DNA of 64,000 bases from Botrytis cinerea B05.10 (lineage: Eukaryota > Ascomycota > Leotiomycetes > Helotiales > Sclerotiniaceae): the NCBI RefSeq assembly GCF_000143535.2, contig NC_037315.1, forward strand, positions 1 through 64,000, written 5' to 3'. A model generated the notes under the pieces. It did not search any database. It was not told where the DNA came from and worked only from the letters and a program-made list of their open reading frames with translations. Positions 12,479 to 20,615 of the stretch are shown piece by piece. The first letter of the stretch is position 1, and each line of letters opens with the position of its first letter. Position numbers and translations under genes: made by a program.

Positions 12479-13054
12479 ATGCCTCCTCTGAATACTGACA
12501 AAAGAAAAGAACAAATTCGTCTTGCTCGTCTTGTTGAACAGAAAGGTTTCGAAATGCCTTCATGCTCTTTGTGCGAACGCACTGGTCGCAAATGTATTGT
12601 TTCGCCCTCTGATTCTTCGCGGTGCAGTGAATGTATTCGCAGCAGCAAAAAATGCGATGTCCAAGGTCCATCTGAAAGTGACTGGGAAAGTTTGTCCCGA
12701 CAGAAAGAGAGGTTGGATCAAGAAGAGGAAGAGGCTATGGCTAAAATCCTGCGATTGCGAAAGCAGAAACGTTTCCTGTTGAAACGTGAATCTGAGATGC
12801 TTCGTCGTGGTTTACGAACTCTCGATGAACTAGTGGAGGCGGAGGAGAAGGAGAGACTAGAAAAGGAAAAGATTGAAAAGGAGCGTGTTGAGGGAGAAAC
12901 AGCAAACGTTGATGCTGCGCCTACTCCTATTGATTCTTCTTCCTTCGATTTCTTCGATCCTTCTTTGCCTGAGTTGTCCGAAGCGGATCTTGAGGCTTTA
13001 TTGGCAGGTGTGGGTACTTCAGGTGGAATGCCCGTAGCTTCTCAGGGCAGCTGA
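12479..13054 (+). CDS. Antisense retroelement ORF: Zn2Cys6-like, coiled-coil, acidic-tail protein
   Basis: 191 aa from the ATG at 12479 (an in-frame ATG at 12449 would add ten hydrophobic residues; I prefer 12479, which starts MPPLNTDK). It runs opposite to gag-pol and overlaps its last 128 bases tail to tail. Cysteines 29, 32, 39, 49, 52 and 59 are spaced C-x2-C-x6-C-x9-C-x2-C-x6-C, the fungal binuclear zinc cluster pattern. Residues about 70-140 are charged and heptad-like (RQKERLDQEEEEAMAKIL), predicting a coiled coil. The C-terminus is acidic and hydrophobic (FDFFDPSLPELSEADLEALL), resembling an activation region. I recall similar proteins annotated as hypothetical across ascomycetes. Function is unknown; a DNA- or RNA-binding regulator of the element is an inference. 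The frame is intact, which argues for selection or youth. Confidence 0.75.
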   Translation: MPPLNTDKRKEQIRLARLVEQKGFEMPSCSLCERTGRKCIVSPSDSSRCSECIRSSKKCDVQGPSESDWESLSRQKERLDQEEEEAMAKILRLRKQKRFLLKRESEMLRRGLRTLDELVEAEEKERLEKEKIEKERVEGETANVDAAPTPIDSSSFDFFDPSLPELSEADLEALLAGVGTSGGMPVASQGS

Positions 13055-16000
13055 GATCTTCCTTGAGTTCCCATGTGTTTTCTGAATGTGGGTAGTCTAA
13101 CCATTTGATCAAATACTTGACCTTGTTTCTGACGTATTTGCAGTCTAGTATTGTTTCGACATCGTATATGGCGTTTGGGTTGACTGGTTCAATTTCTGTA
13201 AATGGCGCATTTGGCGCTCCTGGTGGTGCTGGTTCGAGCAAGGATATGTGGAATACTGGGTGGATATTCATTGTGTCTGGTAATTTCAATCGATAATTAA
13301 CCGTTCCTATTACCTTATCAATCTTGAATGGTCCTAGTTTCCTGTGGTCGAGTTTATTGCTTGGTCTCTTGGTTTCGATGTTTCGTCGAAGCAAATAAAC
13401 TTTATCCCCCTCTTTAAGCGTAGGTTCCATACTACGTTTCGTATTGTAGTACGCTGCTGTTCTGGAAGATATGAATCTTAGATCAAGAGCCAGTTGCTCT
13501 TGGAGATCTTTCAGCTGTTCGACTTGTACTATTGCTGATTCGGCATTAATTTCTTGTGGTATCGGGATTTTATACGCTTGTGGATTAAACCCAAAATTAG
13601 CTCGTGCTGGGGTGATTTTCGTGGTTTCCGTTTCCGATGTATTGTATGCGAACTGTGCCATGGGTAATAGCTCTACCCAATTGTCTTGTCGATAATTTAC
13701 ATAGCATCTAAGATATGCTTCCATTGTCTGATTGGTCCTCTCTGATTGACCATCTGTTTGTGGGTGGAAAGATGTCGATAGCTTTCTCTTGATACCCATA
13801 AGTGCTAATAAGGTAGTCCAGAATTTCGAGGTAAAGAGCTTGTCTCGATCCGAGATTATCTCATCTGGTACTCCGTGTATGCTTACTATGATCCTTAGGA
13901 ACACATATGCTAGTTGTTCAGCATCCCATGTTTCCTTGAATGGTATCATATATGCAAATTTCGTTAGCCTGTCTACTATATTGAGTATCGCGTCGTACTC
14001 AATTCCTGTAGTAGGATCCTTTGAGAGTGGTAGTTTGACCACAAAGTCCCATGTGATGGACTTCCATGGCTGAGAAGGCATGTCTGGGGTCTGGAGCTGA
14101 CCATACGGAGCATGCCGTGATGACTTGTTTCGTATGCAGGTGTCACAATTTCCAACAACTTCTTCGACTATCGTTCTCATTCGTGGGAAGTAACTGATTT
14201 CCCGTATTCTTGCAAATGTCCTTGCAATTCCTTGGTGTCCATGTGCCGGCAACCCATGTTGTTCCGTCACAAATTCCTTGGTCATTTGACTCGGAATGTA
14301 TACTTTTCCATGAAAGTATATGGTATCATTTTCTATAGTGAATCCTGGTTCTATTGTCTTGCATATGCGTGTGGCAGTAGCATCCTTGTCGTAGTGTGAT
14401 TGGATCTGTTTCCTGAGGTGGTTGTCTTCCAACAGGTGTGTTGCTGCAAGCTGTGGTGCATTGTAGACCAGTGATTCGCCGTCTTTTTTGAATATAGCGT
14501 ATGACTCGTACGTTTTGTTTTCTTGATATTCTGGTTTTCGGCTAAGAGCGTCGGCTCTAGCGTTTTCTGATCCTTTGACATATGAAATTCTAAAGTTGTA
14601 GTTGGCCATGGTCTCCGACCATCTGACCTGTCGTCTGTTTAACTGCTTCGTTGTGGTGAAGTAAACCAAGTTCTTATGATCTGTATACACCTGTACTGTG
14701 TATTTCGATCCTTCCAAATATACTCGCCATTCTCTAAATGCATCGACTATCGCCAGTAATTCTTTATCATATATCTCGTAATTCAACTCAGCTGGTGATA
14801 GTTTTCGGGAGTAGAATGCGATTGGCTGGTATTTTCCATTCTGGCCCGGTTGGCTCAGAACTGCTCCTATAGCGAAATCCGAGGAGTCCGTCTCCACTAT
14901 GATTTCTTTCTCTGGGTCAAAAGTCAACAGTATTGGTTCTTCTGCCACTGCTTGCTTGAGCGTATCGAATGACTCCTGTGCTTTGGCAGTCCATTCGAAG
15001 CTTCCTTGATCTTTTCTGGTTAACGTGGTCAAGGGTGTAGTAATCCCTGAATAACCCTTGATAAATCTTCTATAGAAGTTGACGAACCCTAGAAAGGATT
15101 GTACTTCCTTGATTGTGGTCGGCTGCTTCCATTCGAGCACTGCCTTAACCTTGTCTTTGCTCATCTTGAGCCCTTGGCTTGATACGGTGAATCCCAAGAA
15201 TTCTGTCTCTGTGACATGGAATTCGCATTTGCTTGGTTTGCACAGCAAGTCTGCCTTGGATAGGCTTTCGAGGATGTTGCTAACGTCCTTAATGTGTTGA
15301 ACCTTGTTGTTTGAATATACTAGGATGTCGTCCAAGTAGCATATACAGCAAGTATCCAAATATTGTGACAACACATTGTTCATAAGCCTCATGAAAGTAG
15401 CTGGTGCATTGGTTAGCCCGAACGGCATAACTTGGTACTCGTATAGCCCGTATCTTGTTTTGAAAGCGGTCTTCCATTCTTCGCCTTCCTTCATTCTGAT
15501 CAAGTGGTAACCATTACGTAGGTCCATCTTGGTAAATATCGTAGCTCCGCCTAATCGATCTCTTAATTCCGTAGCTAATGGAAGTGGATATCGATCCTTC
15601 TTAGTGAGTGCGTTAAGCTTTCTATAGTCTACAACTAGTCTATCGGGTCCATCCTTCTTGGGTACCCACATAGTTGGACTGGCCACTTGGGACGCGGATT
15701 CCCTGATCCATCCCTTGGCTAAATTGTCGTCGATGTATTCTCTGAGTCTTTTTAACTCATCGGCTGACATTGAATAAATTGGGGTGTGCACAGGCATCTT
15801 GCCTTCCTCCAATATTATCTCATGATCCCATGGCTTGTGTTCCGGTAAAGCCTCATGGATCCCTGGTTCTTTGAAAACATGTTCATATTTCTTGTACTGT
15901 TCTGGTATCGTAGGCTTTTCTTTTGCCTCGATTGCGATTTCGTGCCGTGTCGTTGGCTTCTGCATTTGTAGAGGAGGTGTACTAGCCTTCGCTCTTAATG

Positions 16001-17783
16001 GAGGACCCCGGACTGGGTGTCCTACGTCGCCGGTGTTGTTCGCGTTCAACTCTCCTTGGCGCGTGTTACGTCTCGCGGACGCCTCTAGCGTGTCCCTGTG
16101 ACCGCTTTTGCACTGATCAAATGTCACAACTCCTTGTGTCCAATCTATTTTCGGATTATGTGCCTTTAACCATGGCATTCCTAAGATGATCTGTTGTTGG
16201 CCCAATGGCACAACGTCAAGCTGTATAACCTCTGTATGTTGGGTTATGCCCATTCGTACTGGGATTGTCTCCTGCGAAATCTTTCCGTCAGACCCTGCTA
16301 GCTGTCCATCAACTAACTGCAATCGATAGGGGTGTTGTTTCGTCTGAAGTGGTATTTCCAAGTACTTTGCAGCTTCTGGTGCAATAAAATTTCCTGTAGC
16401 CCCTGAATCTATCATGGCTGATTGTATGTGTCCATTTATCTGAACCTTGCAGTATATCTGTCCTGCCTGTCCCGTAGCATTTAACTGCTGGGTAACTTTG
16501 CGAACTTCTTGCGAAGTTATATTTGGAGTTAAATCCTTGCATGTTACATTATTCTGATGGTTCTTCGTCTTCCTTTTCTTGGGGAACCATCCGGTTGCTT
16601 CTTTATCTGATCGATGGATTCCGCAGAATTCATCATAGCAAGCTGTCCAGCTCATTGTGGCGTGGTCTGCTTCTGCCTCGTCCTGGTGACTTCCTCCTGT
16701 CACAGAGGGTGTTGGGGTTCTGTAATACTCTTGTTCCCATAAGTCTATTGCATTCATGCCCTCTTGATTTCGTGGTAATTCCTTTAGTAATTGCTGGAAT
16801 TCTTCAATGGTGAAAGTCTCAGTATTTTCGGATTCAGTTGGGTTTTCTGGGATTGTAAAGGTAGCGTTAAGTTGGCCTTTGCCGAACTTAGGTTTGAAGT
16901 TGCCCCTTTTTCCTCCTGTCTTCTTGCTTCGGCATTCTGCTGCTCGGTGCCCTGCTTTTCCACATTCAAAGCATAAGTTGTTTTCTCGTCTTCGTCTCTT
17001 TTCTGAGTCATCGTTCCCGTTTGTGTAGTGCGTAGCGTCTAGTTCCATGGGGTCTCCGTATCTCTGTGGGTTGTAACGTGGTCTACCCTCATTCTTGCGG
17101 TAACGCCCTTGCTTCTGATTTCCTTGGGGTTTGTATGATCTCTGGCTTTGTCGATATCTGTAGAGACGATCATCTGATTCGATGGAGTCCTGAATTAGAT
17201 CGTTCAGATCTGTACTCTCGGCAGATCTTTCTAACTCCAGTCTGACCTCTGGTTTGAGTCCCTTGCGGTAGTGACTCATGATAGCGATTTCGTCCCACTT
17301 GGTTGTTCCAGCATATCTTCGAAATTCCGTAGCATATTTCAATGCTGATCCTGTCTGCTTGAGGTTGAAGATCTTATCTTCCGCTACCTCTAACTCGTTG
17401 GAATTTCCGAAGATTCTACGAATCTCTGTCTTAAATCCTTCAAAACTATTGAAGATTGTTCGGGTGGGTTGCATGCGATCCTTATCGTCATGCTCGAAAT
17501 AGTCGCGCAAATATGGTTGGATCCATTTGGTTGCTTCACCTCGAAGGTATGATGCGGCCCATATACTCTTGGATTCCTTGGTAGTGAACTTGTCCTCATT
17601 GAATCGGAAGTAGATCTCAAGTTGTAAGAGGAAAGTATCGAGTTCTTGTCGACTACCTTGGTACTTGTCTGGTAAGGCGATCTTAAGTGTTTCGTTGATA
17701 GTGATCTCTTTTGGGGCATCGGTCATCTCGATGTCGTTGGTGTCTCCGGCAGATTGACCTGTGGCGATATCTCTGGATGCCAT
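12927..17783 (-). CDS. Ty3/gypsy Gag-Pol polyprotein with chromodomain
   Basis: A single 1618-aa frame from ATG at 17783. Order of domains: Gag (about 30-230), CCHC zinc knuckle C271-C284, aspartic protease DSGATGNF at 459-466, reverse transcriptase with YLDDILVYS at 816-824, RNase H around 966-1080 (DSSDFAIGAVLSQ), integrase HHCC (H1176 or H1181/H1183, C1213, C1216), integrase core with D1246, D1312 and E1348 (35 residues between the last two), a GPF motif near 1484, and a C-terminal chromodomain (about 1539-1590, YLIKWLDYPHSENTWE). This order and the chromodomain define a chromovirus; chromodomains direct integration to particular chromatin marks. No stop or frameshift separates Gag from Pol, so Gag:Pol ratio would need another mechanism. 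All catalytic residues are present. Confidence 0.98.
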   Translation of the reverse strand: MASRDIATGQSAGDTNDIEMTDAPKEITINETLKIALPDKYQGSRQELDTFLLQLEIYFRFNEDKFTTKESKSIWAASYLRGEATKWIQPYLRDYFEHDDKDRMQPTRTIFNSFEGFKTEIRRIFGNSNELEVAEDKIFNLKQTGSALKYATEFRRYAGTTKWDEIAIMSHYRKGLKPEVRLELERSAESTDLNDLIQDSIESDDRLYRYRQSQRSYKPQGNQKQGRYRKNEGRPRYNPQRYGDPMELDATHYTNGNDDSEKRRRRENNLCFECGKAGHRAAECRSKKTGGKRGNFKPKFGKGQLNATFTIPENPTESENTETFTIEEFQQLLKELPRNQEGMNAIDLWEQEYYRTPTPSVTGGSHQDEAEADHATMSWTACYDEFCGIHRSDKEATGWFPKKRKTKNHQNNVTCKDLTPNITSQEVRKVTQQLNATGQAGQIYCKVQINGHIQSAMIDSGATGNFIAPEAAKYLEIPLQTKQHPYRLQLVDGQLAGSDGKISQETIPVRMGITQHTEVIQLDVVPLGQQQIILGMPWLKAHNPKIDWTQGVVTFDQCKSGHRDTLEASARRNTRQGELNANNTGDVGHPVRGPPLRAKASTPPLQMQKPTTRHEIAIEAKEKPTIPEQYKKYEHVFKEPGIHEALPEHKPWDHEIILEEGKMPVHTPIYSMSADELKRLREYIDDNLAKGWIRESASQVASPTMWVPKKDGPDRLVVDYRKLNALTKKDRYPLPLATELRDRLGGATIFTKMDLRNGYHLIRMKEGEEWKTAFKTRYGLYEYQVMPFGLTNAPATFMRLMNNVLSQYLDTCCICYLDDILVYSNNKVQHIKDVSNILESLSKADLLCKPSKCEFHVTETEFLGFTVSSQGLKMSKDKVKAVLEWKQPTTIKEVQSFLGFVNFYRRFIKGYSGITTPLTTLTRKDQGSFEWTAKAQESFDTLKQAVAEEPILLTFDPEKEIIVETDSSDFAIGAVLSQPGQNGKYQPIAFYSRKLSPAELNYEIYDKELLAIVDAFREWRVYLEGSKYTVQVYTDHKNLVYFTTTKQLNRRQVRWSETMANYNFRISYVKGSENARADALSRKPEYQENKTYESYAIFKKDGESLVYNAPQLAATHLLEDNHLRKQIQSHYDKDATATRICKTIEPGFTIENDTIYFHGKVYIPSQMTKEFVTEQHGLPAHGHQGIARTFARIREISYFPRMRTIVEEVVGNCDTCIRNKSSRHAPYGQLQTPDMPSQPWKSITWDFVVKLPLSKDPTTGIEYDAILNIVDRLTKFAYMIPFKETWDAEQLAYVFLRIIVSIHGVPDEIISDRDKLFTSKFWTTLLALMGIKRKLSTSFHPQTDGQSERTNQTMEAYLRCYVNYRQDNWVELLPMAQFAYNTSETETTKITPARANFGFNPQAYKIPIPQEINAESAIVQVEQLKDLQEQLALDLRFISSRTAAYYNTKRSMEPTLKEGDKVYLLRRNIETKRPSNKLDHRKLGPFKIDKVIGTVNYRLKLPDTMNIHPVFHISLLEPAPPGAPNAPFTEIEPVNPNAIYDVETILDCKYVRNKVKYLIKWLDYPHSENTWELKEDLSCPEKLRAFHLKYPHLPIKPQDPLRTTQAKKDRRNRRKKNQ

Positions 17784-17834
17784 ATTAGCGGTTGTTTATC
17801 GAATCGGTACTTGAAGCAGAAATGGTGCTCAAAG
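17784..17834 (-). other. Ty3 leader with primer-binding site region
   Basis: Between the 5' LTR and the Gag ATG. On the minus strand the bases right after the LTR read CTTTGAGCACCATTTCTGC. This does not start with the usual TGG of a tRNA 3'-end match, so the primer is not obvious; an internal tRNA site or self-priming is possible. Confidence 0.4.
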
Positions 17835-18410
17835 TGTTACGGGAGCTGCCTCTAGGGTCACGTGGAAGTGTCTAGAGATCTCTCGAGGTGGTTTAGACTA
17901 GACTTCAAGTAGGAATTCGATAAGGTTGTAACTGGTTGCAATTCTCGTAACTATAGTAATGAAACTAATGATTGTTGTCTTGAGCACGAAGCTCTACATT
18001 ATAATGAAACCCCTTCCCTTATATAGATCTTCGTCTCACTTGGACAGCTGGGACAGCCGGTCGCTCCTGGAGCGCTGTCGTTCCTGAGCTGTCCATCACG
18101 GGACACTAATCCCGTGACTCTTGGTGTCCTAGCTTATTCTTTTGTCCTGGGGCCAACCCCCTGGGATCTTACTAATATAACTTCGCGAAAAGTTTGCAAA
18201 GTTATGCTCGGTGTTTCCTAGGACCTATTGTCCTAGGAACTGTATCCTAAGATTCTAGGATATCCTATGACTAATACTATATACATGCCTGAGGCTTTCC
18301 TTGGGTGCCTAGTGTCCCCCGGTATACTGTAGCTGAATCACTGAGGCCTATAATACCATTATAGCCTATACGTTGGTGATTCTACAGCCTGTTACTAATC
18401 CGTCGTAACA
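17835..18410 (-). repeat. 5' LTR of Ty3 chromovirus
   Basis: 576 bases, no difference seen from the other LTR, and it should hold the promoter for gag-pol on the minus strand. Ends TGTTACG/CGTAACA; flanked by TAGTT at 18411-18415. Confidence 0.97.
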
Positions 18411-18415
18411 TAGTT

Positions 18416-18495
18416 ATTCATTCGAGTATGCTTTTATTTTATATATATATATTATATATATATAATCATCTGTTATATACTTTCGACCTACAACA
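18416..18495 (+). repeat. 3' LTR of copia element, second part
   Basis: Last 80 bases of the interrupted LTR, from ATTCATTCGAGTATGC to ...CTACAACA. The uninterrupted version of the same site can be read at 5400-5490 and 45960-46054. Confidence 0.85.
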
Positions 18496-19214
18496 AAATC
18501 ATAGAATCTAGTTATTTTAGATTAGATTTTAAAAGTATAGATTCTATGGTAAACGATGAGAGAATAGATTCTATAATTAAAAGTATAGATTATATAATAG
18601 GCAATAGAAGGATAGATTCTATAATAGACAATAATAGGGTAGATTCTATAGTAAAGTAATTTATAATTTTGCATCTTTTTCAAATATAGAATCTAGTCTC
18701 AAAAGGTTAGAATCTATTTATTTGATTATAGAATTTATTAAAGATTCTATTATAGAATTTAAGGGGTATAATAGTAAATTATTTCTAAATTTTAGGGTAT
18801 GAGAGTAATTAAATGATATTTGAGGGGTATGAGAGAAATTTCCTGTGTTAAAAAACAGGATTAATATTATAATATCAATTTTATTTTCGATATTTTCAAA
18901 TCTAACAAATTATAAGTATTATAGCAAACCAAAAAAACTAATAAAAAAAAACTAAAATAATAGTAAATAATAATAAACATTATTACTAGCCGTCGAGGAA
19001 AAAGAATTTTTCAGACTATGGATTCATAGAAGTTTTTTATCTTTTTTTCTTATTTTTAAGATTTATAAAATTTTGATTTTAATTATTTAATCTTTATAGG
19101 AGCCAGCCCTCAAACCCCTGATCCTCGCTACGCTCGAGATTTAATAATAATAATAATATTAATAATTTATATAAAGATATTAGAAATATAATTAAATTTT
19201 AAAACCTTAAAATC

Positions 19215-19330
19215 TTATAATTCTCTTTTCTTCTCTTATTCTCTTCTTTTATTCTCTCTCTTATTCTTTTCTTTTATTCTTTTCTTTTATTCTCTCTCTT
19301 ATTCTCTTCTTTTATTCTCTTTCTTATTTT
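19215..19330 (+). repeat. Pyrimidine-rich simple repeat
   Basis: TTCTCTTTTCTTCTCTTATT-type CT/T tract with TTTATTCTCT units, over about 115 bases. Confidence 0.8.
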
Positions 19331-19402
19331 CAAATTCTAGTTCAGATTCTAATTCAGATTCTAATTCAGATTCTAATTCAAATTCTAATTTAAATTCTAA
19401 TA
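19331..19402. repeat. 12-bp tandem repeat
   Basis: About six copies of AATTCAGATTCT, degenerating at the right end to AATTTAAATTCT. The opposite strand reads as an artificial ELES repeat and is not a gene. Confidence 0.8.
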
Positions 19403-20289
19403 TTGAAAAACGTTTAAAACAATTATATCTAAGGCATTTACACCTCATATTTACTAATACATCTCTAAATACACCTCCTTTCAATTTAATCCATTCAATT
19501 TATTAATTCTATTATTATTATAAAACCTACTCTAAAATTAATTTAACTATTAAAAAGCTTTCAATTGCTTTAATTTAATTACTTCTTTTTCAATCGAATT
19601 TTCTTTCCTTTTAAAATCATATACTAAATTGAAATGATTTCGTACAGTTTTTTCCTTTATTCAATCAGAACAATCCTACCCTAACATTAATACATTATTT
19701 ATAATCAATCAGAAAGGATTTTATAAATCTATAAATATAAAAATGACCTATTATATAGATATATGATTACATAATACATAAGTACTTTTCCACTTGGTTT
19801 GCTTTTACGAATTCATTATTATGTCTTTCTATATTTATAAAAAATGAATAATTAAAAATAATAAGTTATATAATAAATACTAAAAATTATAAAAAACTAT
19901 AAAATATTTCAATTATATAATTTTATGTACAGATTTATCTTTTTACAATTAATATTTTATTTTTAAATTTAATAATTAAATATAAATCAATTGAGTTTTC
20001 AAAAGATTATTTAATAAGCGGTAGGATTCGATTCGAAGGTATTATATAATATTTCGGATTTCTAAAGTGATATACATTTAATATTGTATACAGATTAGAA
20101 TCTGATGGTTAGAATTGTATATAAAATTGTGAACCATATAAAATAGAAACAAAACATTTTACATTTACAAAATCAAAATAAAAGATATAAATAAGGAATT
20201 CTAAAAACCCCCTCTTATAAATCCCTTTTATAAAATAATATAAGGAGTGTATAGGGTCTTGGGGTTAATTTCCTATATAAATAAAGGCC

Positions 20290-20338
20290 GTGCCCTCCTT
20301 TTATGCTATAAAAGGGCCCTCGCATAAGAGGTAGGCAC
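20290..20338. repeat. Inverted repeat, possible stem-loop
   Basis: Arms 20290-20306 (GTGCCCTCCTTTTATGC) and 20322-20338 match at 14 of 17 positions around a 15-base spacer containing GGGCCC. Could be a small foldback element or a transcribed hairpin. Confidence 0.5.
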
Positions 20339-20615
20339 AATTATAATTATATCTAAAGTTAATTTATTTTATTATTGTTATATACATCTATTTTCTAATC
20401 AGAATGAAGGCTAAGATCAATGGTTAGTAAAAAAGTCCATGGAACAATAGTTAGGGTTCTTATCTGTCTTCCTGCTCATGGATTAAAAAGACAATAAGGT
20501 ACGACTCCTGTAAAAAGAAAACAGATTTATAAACTTCAAAAACAATTAAGTTTGATAGACGACGATATTTATAAGAGTGCTTGCCTATAGCTCTGACCTT
20601 ATGATCACACAATGC

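Larger units (their letters stand above)
11804..18410 (-). mobile_element. Intact Ty3/gypsy chromovirus with antisense ORF
   Basis: Complete 6.6-kb element with 576-base LTRs (11804-12379 and 17835-18410) that I read as identical, TGTTACG...CGTAACA ends and a 5-bp target duplication TAGTT (11799-11803, 18411-18415). It lies on the minus strand, so 17835-18410 is the 5' LTR. It carries one uninterrupted gag-pol frame, a polypurine tract beside the 3' LTR, and a second ORF on the opposite strand between pol and the 3' LTR. It sits inside the 3' LTR of a heavily RIP-mutated copia element yet shows no RIP decay, so it inserted recently and is potentially active. Confidence 0.97.
5009..18495 (+). 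mobile_element. RIP-mutated Ty1/copia LTR retrotransposon
   Basis: Full-length plus-strand element with 482-base LTRs, flanked by AAATC (5004-5008, 18496-18500). LTR ends are TGTTG...CAACA type, now partly TATTG/TAATA. Internal sequence is extremely AT-rich with stops in all frames, but copia landmarks remain: a gag zinc-knuckle relic at about 7535-7600 (YNKKDYLENKCFKKYF), a reverse-transcriptase relic at about 9760-9890, KLNKALYKLKQS at about 10034-10070, and an RNase H relic (FDYTNNKSSIKSTNKYIF) at 10648-10701. TGG tryptophan codons read as TGA/TAA, the C-to-T pattern of RIP. The 3' LTR is interrupted by the Ty3 element at 11804-18410. Not capable of movement. Confidence 0.85.
4852..18843. 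mobile_element. Terminal-inverted-repeat (MITE-like) element, split by nested insertions
   Basis: The left arm (about 4852-4965) and right arm (about 18735-18843) are inverted copies of each other: left GGCAAATTACTTTCATGCCC, right reverse complement GGAAATTTCTCTCATACCCC, continuing for roughly 100 bases. Each arm holds internal subrepeats of ATTACTTTCATGCC type. The inner sequence on both sides is rich in AGATTCTATAATAGAATCT-like units. The two halves are separated only by the copia insertion (target duplication AAATC at 5004-5008 and 18496-18500), so the original element was about 500 bp. No coding capacity, and I could not settle its own target duplication. Confidence 0.6.
18844..20615. other. 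AT-rich spacer with simple repeats, no gene
   Basis: No supportable coding sequence. It contains a GC-richer island at 19099-19139 (AGGAGCCAGCCCTCAAACCC and CTCGCTACGCTCGAG), a pyrimidine tract, a 12-bp repeat and an inverted repeat, listed separately. The end of the regulator gene lies at 20616. Confidence 0.6.

Noticed and set aside
13105..17719. Many open frames on both strands inside the Ty3 element
   Set aside because: They lie inside the 1618-codon gag-pol frame and carry no motif; only the ORF at 12479-13054 has independent features.
19299..19484. Minus-strand frame with ELESELES repeats
   Set aside because: It is only the translation of the 12-bp tandem repeat and pyrimidine tract.
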